Positions 25,139 through 43,995 of a stretch of DNA of 64,000 bases are shown here, piece by piece. Below the pieces are notes generated by a model, which was not told the origin of the DNA, did not search any database, and saw nothing but the letters and a program-made list of their open reading frames with translations. Numbering within the stretch: position 1 is the stretch's first letter; the number at the start of each line of letters is the position of its first letter. Position numbers and translations under genes: made by a program. Source of the stretch: Leucocoprinus leucothites (Eukaryota > Basidiomycota > Agaricomycetes > Agaricales > Agaricaceae); assembly GCA_013368445.1 (NCBI GenBank), contig JAACJO010000009.1, forward strand, positions 310,001 to 374,000, written 5' to 3'.

Positions 25139-25952
25139 TTTCACCACTTCTCGTACGGGGCGTTCTATGGAGATATCTGGCTTACTGTTAGTCTTAGACG
25201 ATTTGTCTGACCCATAATTACTATTTCTCTTCTGGGTGGACGGCACCTATTATTCTACATACTAACTTCTAGGCTGGATGAGTAATGCAATTATAAGGTC
25301 TCGTTCAATGTATGCTAGTTAATCGTTTCCATGGTGATAACCTTGGCTTGCATTTCATGATGAGGTGGTTGTATCAGATGGCAAGGTCAGTCAGGGTCAG
25401 TCAAACGGTGCCTTTTTAAAGTTTTAGCTTCGGCTTGCCTGTCTTTCCCAGGTTCGACCTCTGATCCGGCCTTGATCCGATTGTGCGGCATCACTCGTCT
25501 TAAGTCCCAACCCTTGAATCTCCAACGGTAACAAAGACATAAAGCTCCATTATACTCAGACTCTGTCACTTGAGCTTGAGTATCCATCACGGTGCACTTG
25601 GTCAAAGATCGTCAAGCCTTGCATCGCAGGGTTATCATAGCCTCATCGGACCTCACTCGTAACAAATATTTTGTGCTTATAGTAACCGCCGTTGCTAGAT
25701 GAACCTACAAGCGCACATTGCTGCATATAGCCAAGCATAGCATTGAGCGAAGGAGGTCGGCTATCATTACATCTTTTGCAAGGTCGACATGCAACGACTA
25801 CTATAAGAACTCTTCCGAGAAATCAATAACTTCAGGCTGGACCCCTCCCCAACTACTTGAAGAGCAGGCAGGCCCTCTTCCTAACCTCGACCAAGTCAGG
25901 CAGGTTCTGTACTTGAGTGTATTTCACCCTTTGCACGGCAGGATCGAGCACA
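25139..25952. other. Intergenic, nothing supported
   Basis: 3' flank of the DUF6533-like gene and promoter region of the four-helix protein. Only shadow frames are present. Confidence 0.5.
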
Positions 25953-26782
25953 ATGGTCAACACAAGTTTGAATAACAATTCTTCCACAACTGTGGCCAAA
26001 GATTCCCTGGCTCCATTACGGTCGACAAGATACACTTGTTTTGTCATCCCCTCAAGACTTGCTCTCTTCGTGTTCACACTCATTATATTACTGTTTGCTA
26101 TTGGGTTCGCTGTAGTGGGATGGGTGATTTCGGCTAAACTTGGTAAGGGATGTTTCACTGCTCTTGGGGAATTCATTGGTAACTCTAATCTAGACCAGCA
26201 GCTGCTGGAGATAGAGCGCCTTGCGCTGTTCTTTCACATCCTCATTTACTTTATATTGGCATTATTTGCTGCAGTTGGGTGCGCATGTTGTCCTTGAGCG
26301 ACCTTATTACAGTTTTAACACCCAAAACTCATCAGGGTTTATGGTGCGGTTCAGAAGTCAGCGAGATATACATCACTGTTCGCGTCGACTATCCTTGGGC
26401 AGCTGGTTTTCAACATTGCTTCGGGTGCATTGTGTCTCTACCTCCTGTTTCGTAATGGATCAAATGGAGATCCAAGCTTGGGAGGTTACAGGCAATGTAT
26501 GGATGTTATCGTCGCCCGCCCTGATGATTTCTTCCTTCGCAACTTGTGTGAGAGGTCGCCATTGATGAGGGGGCTAAGCCTTGGCTTGTACGTGTTCATG
26601 TGGTTGACCGAGATCAGTGAGTAGCTTGTAAATATATCGATAGCTTGTGTCTGAATACTCACCCATCTCTTCTGGCATTAGTGGCGGTCATTTTGTCAAA
26701 TCAATACCTGGCACAGTTGCACGAGGAGGCAGCGCAGATGGAGATGTTGAATCCTCCTTCTCGAGAGTCGTTTTACTGTTGA
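25953..26782 (+). CDS. Four-helix membrane protein, function unknown
   Basis: Start at 25953 (MVNTSLNNNSSTTVAKDSLA). Exon 1 ends at 26278; a 57-base intron (26279-26335) keeps phase and joins LFAAVG to VYGAVQKSARYTSLFASTIL. A last intron before about 26684 leads to MAVILSNQYLAQLHEEAAQM and the stop at 26780. Spans are LALFVFTLIILLFAIGFAVV, FHILIYFILALFAAVG, the segment TSLFASTILGQLVFNIASGA and a final one around GLYVFMWLTEIMAV. Between spans three and four lies a larger loop with two Cys residues. The arrangement of four spans, one large extracellular loop and short tails recalls tetraspanin-like or MARVEL-like proteins, but no diagnostic CCG motif is present. I do not recognise the family. 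Confidence 0.7.
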
Positions 26783-26941
26783 AACTTGATCATGTAGAGA
26801 ACTGATGCAGTAAATTGAATTTGAGCGTGGTGGGAAGCCGGAAGGATCGGCCCGTGCACGCGCCATCAACTTCGTTTGATGCAACTCCTGAGATGCGTCT
26901 GACCACGAACTCATGGTCATCATTTCAGCCGCGAATGCTCC

Positions 26942-34596
<7,655 letters not shown>

Positions 34597-35049
34597 CCTT
34601 GTGGTGTCTGTCCTCGTTTTGGAATTCGTGTCCCCGTTGTAGATAACTCTTGATTGGCTTCAGCTGTATCAGCATTGAATAATGTATATTACCTCACTTG
34701 CACTTATACGTTTCAAACCAACGCAAGGTGGTTCATATGCTCTACCAATACTTTTCGCCCTGACCTGCACATGACCTAGTTGCAGATAAAACTGTAATTG
34801 ATCTGATCCTTCAGTTGTTGATTAGAAATATTCAGGGAGTTTATTTTGCTTGATATGTATATATCTTTTACTTATTGTAGATTTCCTTGGGCAATGCAGG
34901 GGTAGGCACGATAAAGTTTCCACTCCCTTTCTTCCGAAATTCTAAATGTACTCTCAACTCCTACCAAGCTCTTCAACACATTTCTTAGTAGCTCAAGATC
35001 AGTACTGGAGTTCAACTCTGCTGGATGTAAGTCAAGTCAAATTAAACCA
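34597..35049. other. Convergent 3' flanks, A/T-rich
   Basis: Spacer between the BEACH gene and the alpha-beta barrel gene; no coding frame is supported. Confidence 0.5.
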
Positions 35050-35694
35050 TCAGAAACCCGTACCATGCAACACAAAATACTTGGGGATCCTCTGCGCCTC
35101 CGGGTCAGATGGTATGGAGACCCCCGATTTCAAGCCATCAATGCATCGGGTCAATCGAGAGCGGATTAGGCCTTTCATTGCCGTTCCAGCAGTAGTTATA
35201 GTTTTCCATGCCTCCATTAGGACCTCTGGGTGCTCTTGAGCACCTTCGATGTCCAAGCCGTGAGTAATAGCCCACTGTGTTGGATTGCCTAAGGCTAACC
35301 CAGAGCTTGAGCCCTCTGCATTTATATTCTCGCTCTCAAAAACAACCTCGCAAGTACGCCTATCCAGGACATCGAGACGCTTAACGAGAGCGGCTTCTCG
35401 GGGACTCCGGTTCTCTCGAAGTCGAGTATAGGAAGGGTCGATAAATGTGGCGCTTGAATCTATGTCGTAGAGCGCGATCCAGCTGGGCTTCTCACTATCC
35501 ACTGCCTCAAACCGAGCACCTGTAAGGAACGAGGGAATATGATTCAACCGCAAGGGGACGTGCTCATTATTGTACCAGTCTACAAATGAATTCAGAGGAT
35601 AGACCATAAAGGACAGAATAAAGGACTTGCCCTGAAATTCATCCAAGCCAACCTCACCGGGCTCAGACAGAACTGCAAGAAAGCCTTTAGGCAT
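35050..35694 (-). CDS. Dimeric alpha-beta barrel (EthD-like) protein
   Basis: A single uninterrupted frame of 214 residues starts at 35694 (MPKGFLAVLSEPGEVGLDEF) and ends LHGTGF at 35050. It has the DWYNNEHVPLRL motif and nearby GARFEAVDSEKPSWIALYDI that mark the ferredoxin-like dimeric alpha-beta barrel found in EthD-type and monooxygenase-like proteins. A second half-repeat may follow (KRLDVLDRRTCEVVFES). Members often act as small cytosolic enzymes on quinones or polyketides, but many are uncharacterised. I do not see residues that name a substrate. The absence of introns is unusual here, since almost every other gene in the window is interrupted. Confidence 0.75.
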   Translation of the reverse strand: MPKGFLAVLSEPGEVGLDEFQGKSFILSFMVYPLNSFVDWYNNEHVPLRLNHIPSFLTGARFEAVDSEKPSWIALYDIDSSATFIDPSYTRLRENRSPREAALVKRLDVLDRRTCEVVFESENINAEGSSSGLALGNPTQWAITHGLDIEGAQEHPEVLMEAWKTITTAGTAMKGLIRSRLTRCIDGLKSGVSIPSDPEAQRIPKYFVLHGTGF

Positions 35695-36357
35695 TGCAGA
35701 TGCTATAGGTCGAAAGGTCTTCTAAATAAGTAAACCGAGGAATCTGAAAGGTTACGAAGCAAGCAAGAACTTCGTTGGCTACAAACTAGAGGCTCTCAAG
35801 TTCAGCGGCCCGGGATTTTTATCCACGTGATTATGAGTAATCCGCAGATATATATCAATTCCTGTCCGGGGTCTTCGGCTGTGTCAGCTCCATAAAGCAA
35901 GTACTCCTACTCCTCAACCACATTCCCCAGCGATGGCAATTAGCGCACGGGCCATCACGCTCCCAACCATCATTGACAGCGTTTGAAACGACGATCTTCC
36001 GACGTCATTGTGTTCTTCAGATCGTGCAGGCCGATATATGGTGAGCATCTGGATTCATACCAACCCCCCCTCCCCCAGCACCTCATATGCGTGAGAAATT
36101 CAGAGAAAACTTAGGTCATCCCACGGGGGGAAAGACGAGTAAACCCGTCAACCCCTTGACTTTGTCGCTGTAGCGACATTCTCTACCGGACAAAAATAAG
36201 CATGTCGTGGGACGATCAGATGGGAGACTGCGTACAACTCCAACGTATATAACCTAGGCTCGGAATTCAGCGAAGAAGGCCTCTCAAGCGCTTGACGGAG
36301 GCTTATAGATCACTTGGTAGGGGTGTGATTCGCGAGCCTTTCTTCAGCTCCACCATA
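35695..36357. other. Divergent promoter region
   Basis: Between the divergent barrel gene (minus) and the next membrane-protein gene (plus). Two C-rich runs lie near 36062-36080. No coding frame is supported. Confidence 0.5.
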
Positions 36358-37665
36358 ATGGCCCCCATCCTCAATCCGAACAACTATCTAGGCCATTTAT
36401 CTCCAGCTGATGCCTTTCAATTTGAGGTCGCTCGGAATCTCTATATTGCTGTGCTCGGGGTGAGTGTGATGTGTCCAACTCCTGAGCACCCGCAACATAT
36501 CTACTAATCAGTTCCTCTTGTAGGCTACAATATGGGATATCCTTGTTTATATTCCGGATGATATCAAAATCCTACGTATGCAGCGAGGTATTCGTGCCGT
36601 GAATGTCTGCTTTGTGACTTCAAGGTTTGGTTGGTTTCTATTGCGAAGAACAGCGAAGAGCTTACTGTGAACAGAATTTTCGCACTGTGTTATGTCCTGC
36701 TTTCCACCCTCGCAAAAAGTAAAGAGCTTAAGCCATCGTGGTGACCACACGCTGACATACCGAATCTCCAGCGATCCCTCTCGACAATTGTGCCCCGATA
36801 TTCATTGCCATTGGTTGCTGCTGCATTCTGTCCATCTCATCATCATCCTTCCTCTTCCTACGTCGTGTGCAAGCAGTGTGGGCGGGAAATCGATGGGTGA
36901 GCGGCATTTTCACAATTCTGTGGGTTCTCGACTGGGCCTTGGAGATTGTTGTCCCCGTCGGTGTCCGCGCTGTCCACATTCCAGACACAAAGTATTGCAT
37001 CGATTCACAGCCGGAGCATTATGTGCTCGCCGGCGGGATAATCCCAGTAATCTTTGACACATTCGTCTTCCTCGCGATTTCCTACAAGATTGCGGTGTCA
37101 TATAGCACGTTGGACGTTAAGGTGTCGTGGGGTACACTAGTCTCCGGGAAAGCGCTCCCGAGACTGTCAAGAGCTATTTTGCAAGGGGGACAACAGTACT
37201 ATTTGTAAGCCAGCCCATTCCACTCCTCAGGTTACTATCTAATAGATTGACAGAATCACGGCCGGAGTGTATATTATTCTCGTCATACTCCTTGGACTCC
37301 CCTCTATTCCTCCCATATACCGGAACATGTTCGCCTTTCCCTCAGTATCTCTCACTGCTTCGATGGCATGTCGCGTATACAGGAACATCATGCTACTTGA
37401 TCTCAGCGCAGATACCCTTCGACTACCCGTATCCGATATCAACTTCGCTCAGCAACCTACTCTAAGATACGACCCCCATCACCCAGTTCCCCCCGCTGCA
37501 CAGCCTATGGAACTCCAGAACCCTCCTACAGGAACGCATTCCTCCGGAACCCTTGGTGCTACTTCAACGCTCAAATCACAGAGTGGTTGGTCAGAGCACC
37601 CACCGGAGCTCAGAGTGCCAGAGCGCTCGCTCGCTCAAGAAACAAACCCAAAACCCGACCAGTGA
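36358..37665 (+). CDS. Seven-helix membrane protein, DUF6533-like group
   Basis: Start at 36358 (MAPILNPNNYLGHLSPADAF). Exons read FEVARNLYIAVLG, ATIWDILVYIPDDIKILRM (from about 36524), IFALCYVLLSTLAK, and an unbroken stretch from about 36850 with FLFLRRVQAVWAGNRWVSGI, HIPDTKYCIDSQPEHYVLAG and IPVIFDTFVFLAISYKIAVS. After a GTAAGC intron at 37207 the last exon gives ITAGVYIILVILLGLPSIPP, MACRVYRNIMLLDLSADTLR and a Pro/Gln/Ser-rich tail to the stop at 37663. The DTKYC motif in an outside loop and the CRVYRNI after the last span are typical of a large basidiomycete seven-helix family of unknown function. It is not closely similar to the membrane genes at 10.6 and 23.4 kb. Confidence 0.75.
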
Positions 37666-38213
37666 TATTTCTGTATCCATCACCAGAAATAACGGCATTC
37701 ATTACGTCGAGCACGTCGCATTTCACATTCCCCTCCAATTTCATTTCCGATCACACGCATCAGATCATTGATTGTAGTCAACCTGTAGAACCAGCCGGCG
37801 GAATTACTTATCGTATATATAATCCCTTGTATAATCCTCTGGAGGGAGAGCTCAATCAGCTCACGTCGACTGTTTATCGACCTGTCCCCCAAATTCTCCA
37901 AATCAATAATTTTCTAAGCTCCCTTGCTGTGATTGAGGGTCTGTTTCTTGCATTTCTCAAGTTATCCTAGCACATGCTGCTAGCTTGGAGAACAGTCGGT
38001 AGCATTCAGTGTTGACATTCTTCATAGATAGCAGATTGTCTCATATCCTGCTGCACAATCACTATTTTCCACACTAGAACCACGCTTCACTTGCGCCACT
38101 CCACACCCCACACCATCTCTTACTCCTGAGGGAATCCTAACTTCGGAATGATCACGATGGAGTCCCGGTGCCAACGGACAGCGCTGCAGGATACTCGCCA
38201 ATGTGATCATGCC
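37666..38213. other. Intergenic, nothing supported
   Basis: 3' flank of the membrane-protein gene. Homology to the 49-kb repeat begins only at about 38214. Confidence 0.45.
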
Positions 38214-39113
38214 ATTGACCTATTATTATCCCGAAGGCCATGCGCGCGAAATCTTTCCTAGATTCTAGAAGATCTAAGGTCGGACCCGATACCAAGAGCC
38301 ATATCCATTTGTTGGTGAAATTCTTGCCCTCGGTACTACCATGGGATATGCTGTAAACCTGGCTCATTAGCTTCACACTCAAGCCACTATCATTCATTTC
38401 AGCCACCTGAGGTGTAGATGAAATTGCATCTACCCCTGGAAAATAATAGAACCCACTGCGAAAGATATCCATCGGTAGTGTTGGTAGGGTCATGAAGCCT
38501 ATAAGCTAGTATAGAGTGCACCATGCTCTCAACTCACGAAGGGGCATCGGCATCACGGAACAGCCAGTGTAAATATCTCTGTTGAAAAGAAGTCCGGATC
38601 CGAGATGATATAAATCAACTTTCATCAAAGCTGTCCATAAATCTTTGCTCGTTGGAAGTATCGCCACAGATACGAATCACATTGATGGTGGCTGGACTGC
38701 TCAGTTGATTCTTCAGTCCGTGACCACTCCGTGATCCGGGTAGCGTTGGAACTGTTTGGAAGATTTCCTCAATCAAAGATGGGATTGTAGCCAGAAATAG
38801 CCACCGACCAACTCCAGAGAGGCCAGGATGGAAGAAAAGTCGGATCCAGCTAGGTCGGGTAGGGTGATCTTCCAAATTTTCGAATCCGTCACTGGGTTAC
38901 CATGGTTGATTTGCATAGTCATGATGATTTTGTATTATCATCGCCAGAGCATGTATGATACACCAGCTTGGGAATATCAACATGGCTATATGCGTGGTGA
39001 TACCGAGGCCACGGTTCGAAATTTGATTGATGGGCTCAGAAGAGCTTCTGTGGATATAACCTGAGACTAAAGGCTAGCAGGGTGAATTCAGGGGGCCGTT
39101 GGCCCAGAAAAAT
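38214..39113. repeat. Dispersed repeat R, copy 1
   Basis: Aligned by eye to 48978-50112, this segment is a diverged copy sharing long near-identical runs, for example CACTCAAGCCACTATCATTC (about 38374 and 49165) and ATGATATAAATC (about 38605 and 49395). Homology begins abruptly at TTGACCTATTATTAT and ends at GGCCGTTGGCCCAGAAAAAT. Neither strand codes for a protein I recognise; the minus frames at 38493-38152 and 38875-38615 are each interrupted in the second copy. There are no terminal inverted repeats and no reverse transcriptase or transposase. It may be a relic of a gene or of a non-autonomous element. It lacks the solo LTR present in copy 2. Confidence 0.75.
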
Positions 39114-39509
39114 AAGTTTAGCGCTGCTGGATGTACTAGTGCAACAGTGATGGTAGACAGCTGAGTCTACGAAACTTCAGCGCGAAACAACCCATAAAGT
39201 CGTGCATCTGTTAGGCACACCTATAGAGTAGATCATCAACACTGAGGTCTCGATGTCGGTCTAAAGGAATCGCCAAAGATAGATGAGTATATGCGTGCAA
39301 ATGAGGAAGCATTATCAGTGGATTAAGAGAAAAAGTGAGAGAGAGCTCATCAGTGCATCAGACTTTGCCAGCTGCTCAGCTTGAGTGATGTCACTGATGT
39401 CACTGCCCCTTCTTCCCTGCCATCCACAACACAACCACCGCGTCCACCCTGAATCCCTAACTGAGGGAGTCTGATAGTCTAATATCCAAAAAAACACTCG
39501 GAGTTTATT
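39114..39509. other. Intergenic, nothing supported
   Basis: Follows repeat R copy 1; no coding frame and no further homology to the 49-kb copy. Confidence 0.45.
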
Positions 39510-40331
39510 CTAGACATGCCAGGAACCATTTCCACTATAGGGTAGTGAGTCGGACCAATCTACCACCAATGATGGATCATCACAATATGCTAAGGAGGAC
39601 TCACCCAGCTCATCCCATCCGATGAGTGCCCCAGCGGCTTCTGTTGCATGAATCTGACCTGAGCTGCTCGTATCATGTATGCGGACTTTGGTGATGTGAA
39701 GTTCTGTCATAGAGTAGCGTGAGCATATGCGATATGGGATTATGTAGCACCGGGAGTTATTCTCAATCACGCTGGTCTCAATGATACTGAACAGATACTC
39801 ACGGGAACTTGAAATCAGAAAAACTCTGAACAAAGTTGAGCCAATAGTCGGACTTAAGGGCTATTCATTCCCTACAAGAGCATGCAATAATGCCTGTTGT
39901 ACACAATGGTCAAGAATAGCAGATGATAACCGATATATTCTTAGAAGAAAGGAGAAATATGATATTTCCAGGTAGAAGCCTTTTAAATAGCGGAAGATAT
40001 GTGTCGTAATAAGAACCATTTCGGCCGAGTTGCATCGGGTCAAAGTCGTCGTTAGAGGCGTGTCTCAGAACAGTACAACAGACACTGGCTGGACGGACCT
40101 TGAGAGACGTGGGAATGTCTGATATGTGAGTTGACTGTCGAGAGGAAGGGTGGAAATTAGTTGAGATGTGAGGGATTCCGTTGCAAATGCACATGAAATA
40201 CATACATTCAGCACGCGGAGAACAAGGAGAAAAGAATAATACTCGAGTAGTGATGAGAAAGCGCGCTCGTTAGTCATGGGACAGCAGCATCCACCACCAT
40301 CAAACCCCTGTCCGGCAGCTTCCATTTCCAC
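39510..40331 (-). CDS. Possible multi-exon gene of unknown function
   Basis: A weak candidate. Reading leftward, MEMEAAGQGFDGGGCCC at 40331 is followed by a hydrophobic stretch (YYSFLLVLRVLN) and a GTATGT...CGACAG intron. Further left are STHISDIPTSLK and a frame with PMQLGRNGSYYDTYLPLF, and the last block (39833-39510) reads ELHITKVRIHDTSSSGQIHA and ends GNGSWHV. The splice chain across the middle is not resolved, and I recognise no family. The blocks look more protein-like than the shadow frames around them (balanced composition, few rare residues), which is the only support. It could equally be a decayed gene. Confidence 0.25.
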
Positions 40332-40724
40332 TCCTCATGACTAGATTGGCCAGTGGGACACCACGACTGGTCTTTCTTGTTACAAATATACGTATGAGGA
40401 TGAGATAGATGAGTAACCCCGGAAAGACAGCGTCGGCTGCGATCCGAAGAGGGGGTAGCAGGGATTATCAGGAGTGGGCCAGGAGGGGTGATGACTTAAT
40501 AGAGAGTGATCGTGAGATCAAGTGGATTTGAGGCTTCTTCCACTTGCTACGAAGTCGGGAGCTACAGGAAGCAGAACTAGCACACGACTTTTATCTGCAC
40601 GCCCGCTTAAATACCTGAACCTATCATTCTCAGCCCTTTCCTCCTTTTCTTCCACAACACTTGGTATCCGACCACCCTTGATCCTATTCCTGCCTCTATT
40701 CCCTCACCCTCTCCTGTCGACCTA
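40332..40724. other. Promoter region of the carrier gene
   Basis: No coding frame is supported. A TTAAATA element at about 40606-40612 lies some 115 bases before the carrier start codon and may be its core promoter. Confidence 0.4.
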
Positions 40725-42523
40725 ATGGCCTCCTCAGATCAAGTTCCGCCAGTCACCGCTGGTGTTGCACCAGCAACAGTGCCCCCGAAATCTGACCTTG
40801 CTGCACCCAAGAAGAAGCCCTACCCCTTCTGGCTTGGAGGTGTGTTGAGCTGACTCTTACTCATTCCCAGCAATCAGACTAAACGTTTGTTGTAGGTGTT
40901 GCTGCAACAATAGCAGCATCTATCACCCAGTGAGTGCGCATTATCTTGGAGTCAGCTGTGCTGTGTCTGAATACGCTCGGCTCTTCAGTCCCTTAGATCT
41001 CACGAAAGTGAGATTGCAGGCGTCGGGTGATAAGCGGATGGTTGAAAGTATAAAGAAGACGGTTCGAACTGCAGGCGAGTGCATCTACTTTTCCTAGATC
41101 TATCAACTTACTGACGGGGGACGTCCACCTTCAACCTACTGCGACTGAAACTCCACCTATGCACCTCCGTCTTGGTCCGCTCCCCCACTCGTATTCTTCA
41201 ACTTGCCTGCCTACGGGTTACCACCTCCTGTCATCGGTGGTCTTCGCACCCCTTACATCGTTCCCTGACCCTGACTTCTTCTGTCATCCTCGTGGCTTCT
41301 TTCCAACCATTAATGGCCATCAGGCTATCGCGGCCTCTTCGATGGTATTACGGGGACATGGCTCCGCCAGATGTCATACTCAATGTGCCGTTTCTGGGCA
41401 TACGATGAGAGCAAAAAGATTTTGGGCGCAGGCAAGGATGCGCCAGCTTGGAAGCTCGCGGCTGCTGGGAGTATGGGTATGTCACCCCCAGTTTTCTTTG
41501 CGCAACATTCGTTCAATGCTATATCATCTAGCCGGTGGTATCGCTGGGTTTATCGGCAACCCAGGAGGTAGGGTGATCCACTTAATTGCGCAATCTCAAT
41601 TCACTCACCGCTTTTACCCGTGGTTTGAACAGAGCTCGTGATGGTTCGCTTACAGGGCGATTTCGCTAAACCCCCTGAGAAGCGATTCAACTATAAGCAC
41701 TGTCTCGATGCACTCTACCGAGTGAGTTACCAGAGCTTCTTCCCTCCTATCATCCCCGTCGCTTCAGACGGCTCTCCCCAACCCCTATTCACCCCCTCTT
41801 ACCCCGCACGCCATTGACGTGTGACGTTTGTGGGGTAATTAACGATGAATTTGCAATTTCCCGATTCCTCGGCCCCTTTTGGTGCCTTGTTGCCAACATT
41901 GCTCTCGTCCACTCTGTTTGGTGATTGAACCCCTATTTTCTGCTCGCTAACTGTCTCCATGGTTCAACTCAGATGGTTCGCGAGGAAGGGCCTTCTTCGC
42001 TTGCTCGTGGTGTTGGTCCAAACGTGTTCCGTGCAATTTTGATGAACGCGTCTCAGCTCGCTTCCTACGATTTCTTCAAGGCCGAATTGCTCAAGACAAA
42101 GTATTTCGAGGACAATATCATGTGCCATTTCACCGCTTCGTTCGCTGCTGTGAGTGTCTGCTCTTGAAATGATAAGCGGCGTGTTTCTAATGCGTATTTG
42201 GATAGGGAACTGTTGCTACAACTGTGTGCTCTCCGGCTGACGTGCTTAAGGTGCGACACTTATGTGACCTATTCAAATCTTATGGTATCTCACCTGTTTT
42301 TTTTTTGAAGAGTCGCATCATGAATGCTTCAGGACCTGGGTCAAGCTCCACAATGGCTATGATTCGCCAATCAATGAAAAATGAGGGTGCGATGTTCATG
42401 TTCAAGGGATGGGTGCCGGCATGGACGAGGTTGCAACCTACTACCATTCTCATCTTCCTCACGCTCGAGCAGCTGAGGAACGCTGTTGATTGGTCAAGAA
42501 GCAAAGGCTATGATTTCGTCTAA
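40725..42523 (+). CDS. DIC1: Mitochondrial carrier, dicarboxylate (Dic1-like) type
   Basis: Start at 40725 (MASSDQVPPVTAGVAPATVP), stop at 42521, about eight exons with short introns. The three tandem carrier repeats are all visible, each with its PX[DE]XX[KR]-type signature: HPLDLTKVRLQ (about 40990), NPGELVMVRLQ (about 41630-41655) and SPADVLKSRIMN (42232-42325). Between them are WAYDESKKILGAGKDAPAWK, FNYKHCLDALY and MVREEGPSSLARGVGPNVFR. The combination of FGGVAATIAASITHPLDLTKVR-like spacing and the GPNVFRAILMNASQLASYD helix fits the dicarboxylate/oxaloacetate carrier branch, which exchanges malate or succinate for phosphate across the inner mitochondrial membrane. The substrate assignment is from family resemblance. 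The N-terminal Pro/Ala tail before the first helix is a common carrier extension. No defect is seen. Confidence 0.88.
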
Positions 42524-43995
42524 TCCCCAATTCTAATTCTTCCCGGATACGATGGTATAGAGAGTGGATGTGATGGGAGGTGTTATGGTAAAAGATTGGT
42601 CTCGGGTGCGATTGGGACTGGGTCGGGATAATCAGGTGCAGGAAGGTCTTTCGGATTTCAGAACTCGGAACTTTCGGGACTTCATAGCATCATTTTGGCA
42701 TTTCGGATTCGAACTTCTTACTAGATCAGTTACTCCTTGATGCGATTTCTGGTAATTATCTTCCCTCCTTATCACCCTCCCTCTCTCAGCCATCACATCA
42801 CCTTCCTTCTACTTTCTTGCATTTCATCAATATCTATCATTCATTTCTCTCCTGTGCATTACGTTCTCCGCTCGTTCAATTGCTGAATGTAGCTCCGAGT
42901 TATCCGTTGTTCTCCACTCTTGCTTGTTTTTACAGTGGAAATACCCGTCCTGTATTTTAGTGCTCCAGTTTTCCTTTTTTGTTGACTCTGCTCTTTTTGT
43001 GCTATCAAGCATGTATGACGTGGCAAGAGGAGGCCGGGTGTGTAAATAGCGTGTAATACTAGAAAGTTCATGTTGATTTTTGAGATATTCTATTTGGGCA
43101 GCTTCTTCCCCTCAGATTTTCGTGACCATATGCCGTTCGCGAATCGCGAAGCTTGATTGAACCTCCAATCAACCGAAGGCTTTCCCTGATCCGATGGAAC
43201 TCCGGGAGTAGAAATTCTTCCTGCGGTGATTGACCCTTGTGGAACTTGGAGCACACTCTGTATGCGCTGGTTTGTTTTGAAGTTGGTTGAATGGGAAAGC
43301 ATGGGTCATATTTACGGATGTCGCAATCAGGGAGTATTGAATTTGCCATCATCTGGAAGCCGTGCGCCTCTAGATTGTTCATATAACCCTATTGCGAGAC
43401 TTGCCTTAGTGGCTTATCTGGTAGTAGAGTCGAAACGCAAGAGGTAAACCATGTAGGCTGGAGCCATTAGCTACCGTATGACTGCGATGAGTATAGTTCC
43501 TACTAAGTTCAGCAGCTCGCGCATATTCCCGAGTATTAAAAACAAGAGAAGGAAACTCAGTGAAATGCGAGAAGCTGGTGAAGTTCTGAAGTACTGATTT
43601 CTAATCAGATAAGATATTGCTGAACGGCATCATTCATCCAATCACCAGCCAAAGAGTGTCAAGCGCCAGTTTAGACGCTTATTCGACTGTAATATCCTTT
43701 CTTCGCACTCCACTGGTACCATCGTATATTGTGCCCACCAGTACAATCAGTCGACCGTTTCTCTCTGTTTCCTCGGTCCCATAATCACTTGGGTTCCCTT
43801 GACCGAGTAGAACGACCGGTCCGCCATGTGTTACTCGTGACTTCGCTTCTCAGCCGTTCAGATACATGTGTTCCGTATTTGCTTTCAACACACGGCCCGC
43901 CTGCTGTCGGGAGAGTCTGGTTCCTGAGGCCTGAGAGTCCATCATAGGCACCATTCAGTTGCTCTCAATTCATCCTTACTCCTTCACCATCAACG
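42524..43995. other. 1.5 kb intergenic, nothing supported
   Basis: Contains the 3' flank of the carrier gene and the promoter of the GH105 gene. Minus frames at 42827-43382 overlap each other in different frames and look like chance. The stretch at about 42760-42850 is pyrimidine-rich. Confidence 0.5.

Noticed and set aside
42827..43382. Overlapping minus-strand frames
   Set aside because: They overlap in different frames, lack family signatures and lie in ordinary 3' flank sequence.
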